Shown here: in pieces, positions 31,765 through 37,693 of the stretch | Numbering within the stretch: position 1 is the stretch's first letter | Layout: the number at the start of each line of letters is the position of its first letter | NCBI RefSeq assembly: GCF_000721495.1 | Contig: NZ_JOHY01000063.1 | Span: 1-37,693 of the forward strand | From: Streptomyces sp. NRRL F-5123 | Lineage (GTDB): Bacteria; Actinomycetota; Actinomycetes; Streptomycetales; Streptomycetaceae | Reading direction: 5' to 3' | Length of the DNA stretch: 37,693 nt | Made by a program: the position numbers and the translations under genes | Notes under the pieces: model-generated | The model's input: only the letters and a program-made list of their open reading frames with translations | Database searches by the model: none | Told to the model about the DNA's origin: nothing

Positions 31765-32742
31765 GTGCACGCGGTGGGATTCGATGTCAACGGCGGCCCC
31801 GAGGTACTGCGGCCGAGGGAGGTGCCGACCCCTGTGGCGGGACCCGGCCAGGTACTGGTCGAGGTCGCCTACGCGGGCGTGAACTACGGCGAGCTGCAGC
31901 ACGCCCTGGGCGACTTCGGGCCGCCGCAGGGACCGGGCGGCGTCGACGTGCCGGGGCTGGAGGTCTCCGGCGTGGTCGCCGCGCTCGGCTCCGGCGTCGG
32001 CGGGCTCGCGGTCGGCGACCCGGTCGCCGCGTACCTCCCCGACGGCGGCGGCTACGCCGAGTACGCCCTCGCACCGGCGGAGTTCGTCTTCCCGCTGGAC
32101 GGCATCCCGCTGCGCGAGGGCGGCGGCGCGGCGCTCGTCCTGACCACCGCGTACGGCGTGCTGACCGGCGCGGCCAGGCTGCGGGCCGGCGAGACCGTCC
32201 TCATCCACGCCGCCGCCGGCGGGGTCGGCTCGGCCGCCGCGCAGATCTCCCGGGCACTCGGCGCCGCCGTCGTCCACGGCACGGTGGGCTCCGCCGAGAA
32301 GGCGGAATACGCCAAGCGCTTCGGCTACGACGCCGTCCACCTGCGGTCGGAGTTCGCCGACCGGCTGCGCGACATCGACGTCGTCCTCGACCCCGTCGGC
32401 GGTCCGACCCGCCTCAGCAGCCTGGCCCTGCTCGCGCCCTTCGGCCGGCTGACCGTGTACGGGGAGGCCGCGCGCGAGCCCGACCTGACGCTGCCGGTGC
32501 TGCCCTTCTGGAAGAGCAACCGCTCGCTGGCCGGCTACAACATCGGCGACCTCGCCCGCCGCGCCCCGCGTACCGTCCGCGGCCACGCGCTGTCCGCGTT
32601 CGCGCTGCTGGCGGCCGGCACGATCCGGCTCGACATCTCCGCCGAGCTGCCCCTGGACGGCGCCGCGGAGGCGCTCGACGCGATGCGCGCGGGCCGCAAC
32701 GTCGGCAAGACCCTGCTGGCGGTGAACCCGCGGCTGAGATGA
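31765..32742 (+). CDS. Zinc-independent alcohol dehydrogenase-like quinone oxidoreductase (MDR family)
   Basis: A 325-residue medium-chain reductase. The N-terminal catalytic fold includes VAYAGVNYGELQHALGDF and GLEVSGVVAALGSGVGGLAV, and the NADPH-binding site is ETVLIHAAAGGVGSAAAQIS. No structural-zinc Cys cluster is present. YNIGDLARRAPRTVRGHALS and the late LDGAAEALDAMRAGRNVGKT fit the quinone reductase (QOR) group. It probably reduces quinones or enones with NADPH. The GTG at 31765 has GGAGAGGAG upstream. It is divergent from the response regulator across 162 bases and convergent with the first kinase. Confidence 0.92.
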   Translation: MHAVGFDVNGGPEVLRPREVPTPVAGPGQVLVEVAYAGVNYGELQHALGDFGPPQGPGGVDVPGLEVSGVVAALGSGVGGLAVGDPVAAYLPDGGGYAEYALAPAEFVFPLDGIPLREGGGAALVLTTAYGVLTGAARLRAGETVLIHAAAGGVGSAAAQISRALGAAVVHGTVGSAEKAEYAKRFGYDAVHLRSEFADRLRDIDVVLDPVGGPTRLSSLALLAPFGRLTVYGEAAREPDLTLPVLPFWKSNRSLAGYNIGDLARRAPRTVRGHALSAFALLAAGTIRLDISAELPLDGAAEALDAMRAGRNVGKTLLAVNPRLR

Positions 32743-32759
32743 GGCTCCTGGGACGGCAG

Positions 32760-32793
32760 GCGCCCTCCGCCCGGGGGGACGGGCGGAGGGCGC
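32760..32793. terminator. Bidirectional terminator hairpin between QOR and kinase genes
   Basis: A perfect 14-bp stem pairs 32760-32773 (GCGCCCTCCGCCCG) with 32780-32793 around a GGGGGA loop. It lies 17 bases past the rightward quinone oxidoreductase stop and 43 bases past the leftward kinase stop. Confidence 0.75.
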
Positions 32794-32836
32794 GGTCCTG
32801 CGGCGGGCGTTCGGCGGGGGGCCTCGCGGCGGAGGG

Positions 32837-34201
32837 TCAGGCGCGCCAGGGGAGTTCGGCGGCGATACGGGTCGGGCCGCCCGCGGGGGAGTCGACCGCG
32901 AGGATGCCGTCCACCGAGTCCAGCCGCTCGGCCAGCCCCGCCAGGCCGGAACCGGCATCGAGGCCGGCGCCGCCGCGGCCGTTGTCCGTGACGGTCACCA
33001 TCAGCCGGTCCTCGACCTGCCACACGTCGACCGTCGCCCGCGACGCCCCGCTGTGCTTGCTGACGTTCTGCAGCAGCTCCGAGACCGTGAAGTACGCGAT
33101 GCCCTCGATCGCCGGCACCGGCCTGGCCGGCAGGTCCACCGTCACCGCGACCGGCACGGTGCAGCGCGCCGCGACCGCGGACAGCGCCGGGCCCAGTCCC
33201 CGGTCGGTGAGGATCGCCGGGTGGATGCCGCGGGCCAGGTCGCGCAGCTCCTGGAGGGCGATCTTGACCTCGCCGTGCGCCTCCTCGACCATCACCGCGC
33301 CCGCCGCCGGGTCCTCCAGCAGCTTCTCCTTCGCCAGGCCGAGGTCCATCGCGAGGGCGACGAGCCGGGCCTGCGCCCCGTCGTGCAGGTCGCGCTCGAT
33401 GCGCCGCAGGTCCGCCGACGCGGTGTCCACGACCGCCCCGCGGTCCGCCTCCAGCTCCGTGACCCGGTCGTCCAGCCGGGAGGGCCCGAGCAGCCCGTGC
33501 ACCAGCAGCCGGTCGACGTGCGCCATGCCGCGGATCACCCACGGCGAGGCCAGCACCAGCAGGGCGCCGACCACCACGCACAGCGCGAGGTCCGCGGGGG
33601 TGTGCAGCCACCAGCCGCGCGTCCCGCTGTCGTTCCCCCAGATCTGCAGCCCCGGCTGGTCGGTGTAGGTCGGGAAGACCCACTGCCACAGCGGGTACGT
33701 CAGCAGGCCCCAGCCGTACGACATGACCGTGACCGCCACGGAGAAGGTGACGATGCTCCACGGGAAGTGGACGAGGGTGTAGACGGCGTGCCGCCAGTTC
33801 ACACCGCTGCCGAGCTGGGCGCCGACGCGGGCCAGGAAGCCCTTGCCCTTGGTGCGTACGGGGCCGGGCTCGTCCACCTCCAGCCACAGCAGGCTGCGGG
33901 CCCGCGCCCGCTCCATCCGCCCGATGGCCCGGCACCCCAGCAGCGACAGCACGAGCAGCGGCAGCCCGACGAACGTCACCAGCAGGCCCGCGCTCACCGC
34001 GAGCATGGTGACCGTCCAGACGAAGCCGGCGATCCCGACCGGGAGGTTCAGCAGCGCGTACCCGAACTCGCGCCACGTCCGGGCCTGGAACGGCGCCCTC
34101 AGCACGAGGGGGAGGCGGTGCGTTTCCCCTCCGGGGAACGACGACTGCGGCGGCGGGCCGTACGCCATGATCGGTACCGTCCTCTCGGGGCTTGTGCTCA
34201 T
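32837..34201 (-). CDS. Sensor histidine kinase 1 (PF13796-type sensor, HisKA_3, HATPase)
   Basis: A 454-residue membrane kinase. Residues about 35-250 form a putative sensor domain with four hydrophobic segments, for example YALLNLPVGIAGFVWTVTML and LLVTFVGLPLLVLSLLGCRA. The dimerisation/phosphorylation part has IERDLHDGAQARLVALAMDL with the acceptor His. The ATPase domain has FTVSELLQNVSKHSGASRAT (N box), VTDNGRGGAG and GSGLAGLAERLDSVDG. The ATG at 34201 follows AAGGTGGAG. The core is almost identical to that of kinase 2 while the membrane part is diverged. It probably signals to the regulator at 30943. A 19-bp element shared with kinase 2 lies 54 bases upstream. Confidence 0.93.
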   Translation of the reverse strand: MSTSPERTVPIMAYGPPPQSSFPGGETHRLPLVLRAPFQARTWREFGYALLNLPVGIAGFVWTVTMLAVSAGLLVTFVGLPLLVLSLLGCRAIGRMERARARSLLWLEVDEPGPVRTKGKGFLARVGAQLGSGVNWRHAVYTLVHFPWSIVTFSVAVTVMSYGWGLLTYPLWQWVFPTYTDQPGLQIWGNDSGTRGWWLHTPADLALCVVVGALLVLASPWVIRGMAHVDRLLVHGLLGPSRLDDRVTELEADRGAVVDTASADLRRIERDLHDGAQARLVALAMDLGLAKEKLLEDPAAGAVMVEEAHGEVKIALQELRDLARGIHPAILTDRGLGPALSAVAARCTVPVAVTVDLPARPVPAIEGIAYFTVSELLQNVSKHSGASRATVDVWQVEDRLMVTVTDNGRGGAGLDAGSGLAGLAERLDSVDGILAVDSPAGGPTRIAAELPWRA

Positions 34202-34254
34202 GTCTCCACCTTGGCCTTCCGGCCCGCTCCCGCCCATGCGGCGGCCCGCCCTTT

Positions 34255-34273
34255 CCGGGGTGGGGCTATCCCC
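34255..34273 (-). promoter_or_regulatory. Shared 19-bp element upstream of kinase 1
   Basis: On the plus strand CCGGGGTGGGGCTATCCCC. It differs by one base from the element at 35697-35715, and both stand 54-55 bases ahead of a kinase start codon. The GGGG-N(4)-CCCC centre is partly palindromic. Confidence 0.7.
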
Positions 34274-34294
34274 CCCACCGGGGGAATGGCGACA

Positions 34295-34311
34295 TGCCAC
34301 GTCACGTGGCA
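34295..34311. promoter_or_regulatory. 17-bp palindrome between the kinase genes
   Basis: TGCCACGTCACGTGGCA has perfect 8-bp arms around one central base. It lies 94 bases upstream of kinase 1 and 114 bases downstream of kinase 2. It is not present upstream of kinase 2. The binding factor is unknown. Confidence 0.6.
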
Positions 34312-34424
34312 ATCGCCCAGGGGCGCGTGGGGGCACCTCCCGGGCGGAGCCTGGGGGAGAACCGCGCGACCGGCCCCCACCGGCGGACGGTCGCGCGGGC
34401 CACCATGTGGGGCAGACGGCAGCG

Positions 34425-35642
34425 TCACACCGGGCGATCCCGCCACGGAAGCTCCGCCGTGACGACGGTGGGCCCTCCGGCGGGGGAGTCGACCACGAAC
34501 AGCCCGTCGACGGAGTCGAGCCGCTCCGTCAGTCCGGCGAGCCCCGAGCCGCCCGCGAGGTCCGCCCCGCCGCGCCCGTCGTCGCGGACCTGGATCATGA
34601 GCCGGTCGACCGCCCGCCACACGTCCACCGAGGCGCGCGACGCCCCACTGTGCTTGCTGACGTTCTGCAGCAGCTCCGAGACCGTGAAGTACGCGATGCC
34701 CTCGATCGCCTCCGCCGGCCTGGCCGGCAGGTCCACCGTCACCGCGACCGGCACGGTGCAGCGCCCGGCGACCGACGAGAGCGCCGCGTCGAGCCCGCGG
34801 TCGGTCAGGATCGCGGGATGGATCCCGCGCGCGAGATCCCGCAGCTCCTGGAGGGCGATCTTGACCTCGCCGTGCGCCTCGCCCACCATGCGCGCCGCGG
34901 CCTCCGGATCTTCGAGCAGCTTCTCCTTCGCCAGGCCGAGGTCCATCGCGAGGGCGACGAGCCGGGCCTGCGCCCCGTCGTGCAGATCGCGCTCGATGCG
35001 CCGCAGGTCCGCCGCCGCGGTGTCGACGACGACCCCGCGGTCGGACTCCAGCTCGGCGATGCGCCGCTCCAGCTCGTCGGACGGCTGGAGCAGCCCGCGC
35101 ACCAGCGCCCGGTCGACCGAGGACATCCCGCGGGCGAGGAAGGGCAGGATCGGCCACGCCACGAACAGCGAGGTCAGCGTCACGCAGAAGGTGAAGATGC
35201 CCCACGGCAGCCGGATCGCCAGATAGAGCGCGGTCCGCCACGCCACCGGGTCCTTGAGTACCATCCACAGCCACTGCAGGAAGCCGAAGGTGCTGGGCCG
35301 CAGCGGCCGCGGCGACTCGACGTGCACGCCCAGCAGCGAGCGGGCGAGCGCCCGTTCGACGGAGCCGAGGAAGCGGCAGCCGACCAGCCCGAAGGCGAGC
35401 AGCGGCAGGCCGACGACCGTGACGGACAGGCCCGCGCCGACCGACAGCGTGGTCACGACGTAGACGAAGCCGATGATCCCCATCGGCAGGTTGAGCAGCA
35501 GGCTCACGATCTCCTTCCACGTCACCGCGTCGAAGGCGAAGCGCGGCGGCGGGAGGGGCGCGTCGGCCGCGGCGGGGCGGCCGTACCGGTCGGTGCGGCC
35601 GGCTCTGCTCGCGCCGGTCGCGGTGGGTGGCGAGGCGTTCAT
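34425..35642 (-). CDS. Sensor histidine kinase 2 (paralogue of kinase 1)
   Basis: A 405-residue kinase. The sensor/membrane part (residues about 40-190) shows the same plan as kinase 1: LLLNLPMGIIGFVYVVTTLS, LSVTVVGLPLLAFGLVGCRF and LYLAIRLPWGIFTFCVTLTS. It lacks about 50 residues of the extracytoplasmic/membrane stretch present in kinase 1. The catalytic part repeats IERDLHDGAQARLVALAMDL, FTVSELLQNVSKHSGASRAS, VRDDGRGGADL and GSGLAGLTERLDSVDG. The ATG at 35642 has a modest GGCTTGGGG upstream. It is the upstream member of a leftward pair and is divergent from nuoA. Confidence 0.92.
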   Translation of the reverse strand: MNASPPTATGASRAGRTDRYGRPAAADAPLPPPRFAFDAVTWKEIVSLLLNLPMGIIGFVYVVTTLSVGAGLSVTVVGLPLLAFGLVGCRFLGSVERALARSLLGVHVESPRPLRPSTFGFLQWLWMVLKDPVAWRTALYLAIRLPWGIFTFCVTLTSLFVAWPILPFLARGMSSVDRALVRGLLQPSDELERRIAELESDRGVVVDTAAADLRRIERDLHDGAQARLVALAMDLGLAKEKLLEDPEAAARMVGEAHGEVKIALQELRDLARGIHPAILTDRGLDAALSSVAGRCTVPVAVTVDLPARPAEAIEGIAYFTVSELLQNVSKHSGASRASVDVWRAVDRLMIQVRDDGRGGADLAGGSGLAGLTERLDSVDGLFVVDSPAGGPTVVTAELPWRDRPV

Positions 35643-35696
35643 GACCCCAAGCCTGCCGGGCGGCGGCGGTTTCGCGCCATGGGGTGGGTGGGTGGG

Positions 35697-35715
35697 CCGG
35701 GGTGGGGTTATCCCC
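35697..35715 (-). promoter_or_regulatory. Shared 19-bp element upstream of kinase 2
   Basis: On the plus strand CCGGGGTGGGGTTATCCCC, which matches the element at 34255 in 18 of 19 bases. It lies 55 bases before the kinase 2 start and about 170 bases before nuoA, so it could also influence the nuo promoter. Confidence 0.7.
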
Positions 35716-35888
35716 AGGTGGCCGCGCCGGGCGGGGACCGGGGGCGGGACGCGGCGGGGAGCAGCGGAGGGGCCAGGGCCTAGACTCCCTCCGTATAGAT
35801 CGGCTAAAGATCCCGGCGGAACGCTGGACAGCACGGCTTTCCAGCCGATCGATGAACGAGCGTACGAGTCAACGAGGGGCGGACGGAC

Positions 35889-36257
35889 GTGGACTACTTC
35901 CACGGCTACGCGGTCGTCGGCCTGGTCGCGGTCGTCGGCGTGCTCTTCGTGTCCGTCGCCTTCGCGTCCGGCCGCCTGCTGCGCCCGGTCGTGCCGACGC
36001 CGGAGAAGATGCTCACGTACGAGTGCGGGGTCGACCCGGTCGGCGGCGACTGGGCCCACACCCAGGTCCGCTACTACGTCTACGCCTACCTCTACGTGAT
36101 CTTCGCGGTCGACGCCATCTTCCTCTTCCCGTGGGCGACGGTCTTCGCGGCGCCCGGCTTCGGCACGGCGACGCTGGCGGAGATGTTCGTCTTCCTGGGC
36201 TTCCTGGCGGTCGGGCTGCTCTACGCGTGGAAGAAGGGCGTGCTGGAATGGATCTGA
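35889..36257 (+). CDS. nuoA: NADH-quinone oxidoreductase subunit A
   Basis: A small membrane subunit of complex I (122 residues, three helices). Conserved features are [20 protein letters not shown] (the Cys-containing loop facing the quinone channel), [27 protein letters not shown] and a final helix [20 protein letters not shown]. The GTG at 35889 has GAGGGG upstream. It overlaps nuoB by ten bases. It is first in a rightward nuo operon; from memory, the order and surroundings match the extra, partial nuo cluster of streptomycetes and not the main 14-gene operon. TATAGA at 35794-35799 is a possible -10 without a clear -35. Confidence 0.94.
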   Translation: MDYFHGYAVVGLVAVVGVLFVSVAFASGRLLRPVVPTPEKMLTYECGVDPVGGDWAHTQVRYYVYAYLYVIFAVDAIFLFPWATVFAAPGFGTATLAEMFVFLGFLAVGLLYAWKKGVLEWI

Positions 36258-36910
36258 CCCCGGCGGAGAACGCCTCGGCACAGAGCACCCCGGAGGGGGG
36301 CGCCCACCCCGTGCCAGCGCCCGAGCTGCTGCCCGAGCCGCGCCGGCTGGGCCCGCTCGCCCGGCTCGCGCCCGAGCCGCTGAAGGTGGTCCTGAACTGG
36401 GGCCGCCGCTACAGCCTCTGGGTCTTCAACTTCGGCCTGGCCTGCTGCGCGATCGAGTTCATCGCCGCCTCCATGGCCAAGCACGACTTCATCCGGCTCG
36501 GCGTCATCCCCTTCGCGCCCGGCCCCCGGCAGGCCGACCTGATGGTCGTGTCCGGCACGGTGACCGACAAGATGGCCCCGGCCGTCAAGCGGCTGTACGA
36601 GCAGATGCCCGAGCCGAAGTACGTGATCTCCTTCGGCGCCTGCTCCAACTGCGGCGGGCCCTACTGGGACTCGTACTCCGTGACCAAGGGCGTCGACCAG
36701 ATCATCCCCGTCGACGTGTACGTGCCCGGCTGCCCGCCGCGGCCCGAGGCGCTGCTCCAGGGCATCCTCAAGCTCCAGGAGAAGATCGCCCGCGAGTCGA
36801 CGAGCGAGCGCTACGCCGCGCCCCGCCCCTCCGCGGGCGCACTCGCCTCCGGCCTGGTCACCCCGCCGCCCGCGCCCGGGCCGGCCGGCAGCACCGGGGA
36901 CCCGGCATGA
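36248..36910 (+). CDS. nuoB: NADH-quinone oxidoreductase subunit B
   Basis: The subunit that carries iron-sulfur cluster N2, which passes electrons to quinone (220 residues). Ligands are visible at Cys66-Cys67 ([12 protein letters not shown]), Cys132 (GACSNCGG) and Cys162 ([16 protein letters not shown]). [20 protein letters not shown] is the standard loop. The protein has about 40 extra Pro/Glu-rich residues before the core and about 35 Pro/Ala-rich residues after it, longer than typical NuoB. The ATG at 36248 overlaps nuoA and the stop overlaps the nuoC start (ATGA). Confidence 0.95.
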   Translation: MDLTPAENASAQSTPEGGAHPVPAPELLPEPRRLGPLARLAPEPLKVVLNWGRRYSLWVFNFGLACCAIEFIAASMAKHDFIRLGVIPFAPGPRQADLMVVSGTVTDKMAPAVKRLYEQMPEPKYVISFGACSNCGGPYWDSYSVTKGVDQIIPVDVYVPGCPPRPEALLQGILKLQEKIARESTSERYAAPRPSAGALASGLVTPPPAPGPAGSTGDPA

Positions 36911-37693
36911 CGGGGTGGCTGCCGCGGGAGGCCGCGGAGATCTTCGGCCCGGACGCCGTGGCCGGGGAGGCGTACGACCTGCTCACCGTGGACGTCCCCG
37001 CGGCCTCCTGGGTCGCGGCGCTGACCGCCGCGCGCGACGAGCTGGGCTGCACCTTCTTCGACTGGCTCAGTGCCGTCGACGAGCCGGGCACCGGCTTCCT
37101 GGTGTGCGCGCACCTGGCCGCGCTGAGCGACGGCCCCGGCCCCGTACGGCGGCTGCTGCTGCGGACGGCGGTCGCGCACGACGCGCCCGCGCTCGACACC
37201 GCGACCGGCGTCTACGCGGGCGCGGACTGGCACGAGCGGGAGACGCACGAGATGTTCGGCGTCGCCTTCACCGGCCACCCGGGGCTCGCCCCGCTGCTGC
37301 TCCCGGAGGAGTTCGAGGGGCACCCGCTGCGCAAGGACTTCGTGCTCGCCGCGCGCGTCGCCAAGGCGTGGCCCGGCGCGAAGGAGCCGGGGGAGTCGCA
37401 CGACGGCGGGCCCAAGCGGCGGCAGATGCAGCCGCCCGGGGTGCCGGACCCGAACGAGTGGGGTCCGCTCAAGGGGCAGCTCCCGGCCGCCCCGGCGCGC
37501 CCGGCCCGCACCGCCCGCCCGCCCCGCGCCGCGGGGGCCGCCGGTACGGGCGCGGGCACGGGTGCGGGGGCGGCCGAGCGCCCCCCGCGGCGCAACCGCA
37601 GCGCGAGCGACGGCTCCGCGAGCCAGACCCGCCCGCAGCCCCCGGCCGACCCGCAGTCCCCGCCCGCCTCCCCGACCCCGGACGCCCCCTGGC
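36907..37693 (+). CDS. nuoC: NADH-quinone oxidoreductase subunit C, with long low-complexity tail (cut by right edge)
   Basis: The 30-kDa peripheral-arm subunit of complex I. From ATG 36907 the core domain spans about 150 residues: [16 protein letters not shown], then [20 protein letters not shown] and [16 protein letters not shown], the diagnostic motif. After residue about 160 comes a Pro/Arg/Ala/Gly-rich tail (about 100 residues visible) still open at the edge. Common NuoC proteins end soon after the LRKDF motif, so this tail is unusual. nuoD should follow, or could be fused; it is not visible here. Confidence 0.92.
   Translation, partial: MTGWLPREAAEIFGPDAVAGEAYDLLTVDVPAASWVAALTAARDELGCTFFDWLSAVDEPGTGFLVCAHLAALSDGPGPVRRLLLRTAVAHDAPALDTATGVYAGADWHERETHEMFGVAFTGHPGLAPLLLPEEFEGHPLRKDFVLAARVAKAWPGAKEPGESHDGGPKRRQMQPPGVPDPNEWGPLKGQLPAAPARPARTARPPRAAGAAGTGAGTGAGAAERPPRRNRSASDGSASQTRPQPPADPQSPPASPTPDAPW

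Noticed and set aside
30943..32958. Single giant minus-strand protein containing the response regulator
   Set aside because: The extra 450 N-terminal codons are the antisense of the quinone oxidoreductase gene. The regulator starts at 31602 with its own ribosome binding site.

Overview
The window is very GC-rich actinobacterial chromosome, almost certainly Streptomyces or a close relative. The evidence is GC in nearly every third codon position, many GTG starts, a single TTA codon in the whole window, an egtABCD ergothioneine operon, a CebR-type box in front of a cellulose-active LPMO, and a nuoA-B-C cluster next to a 2-oxoacid:ferredoxin oxidoreductase. From memory, the last arrangement resembles the second, partial nuo locus of S. 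coelicolor; I could not check this. No rRNA, tRNA, CRISPR, insertion sequence or prophage was seen.

Left part (1-5200): a DinB-like protein cut by the window edge, a TetR regulator divergent from a short-chain dehydrogenase whose catalytic Tyr is Phe, a second TetR regulator divergent from a small membrane protein with two near-identical 18-bp operators between them, a broken HAD hydrolase gene facing an intact HAD gene, and a frameshifted hypothetical gene. Three of the first genes carry in-frame micro-repeats.

Middle (5200-16140): the leftward egtA-egtB-egtC-egtD operon, in which egtC has no stop codon and runs in frame into egtD; a 713-base intergenic region with leader hairpins and short repeats; then rightward genes for a polyprenyl diphosphate synthase, a LolA/DUF2092-like secreted protein, an ABC ATPase/permease pair and a small secreted protein.

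Accessory part (16140-27500): a secreted AA10 lytic polysaccharide monooxygenase with CBM2, controlled by a CebR-type operator and carrying a TTA codon; a GT-C-type glycosyltransferase; an ArsR-like regulator/MFS operon; peptidase E; gene remnants; a leaderless FMN reductase; an OafA-type acyltransferase with SGNH domain; RarD; and a QorB/NmrA-type reductase. Several short tandem repeats lie between these genes.

Right part (27800-end): korB-korA (leftward), a LuxR-type response regulator, a quinone oxidoreductase (rightward), two tandem paralogous sensor kinases with a duplicated promoter element and near-identical catalytic cores, and the start of a rightward nuoABC operon that leaves the window inside nuoC. 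The ferredoxin-reducing KorAB, the two-component genes and the extra complex I operon may form one electron-transfer module. That is an inference and depends on genes outside the window.
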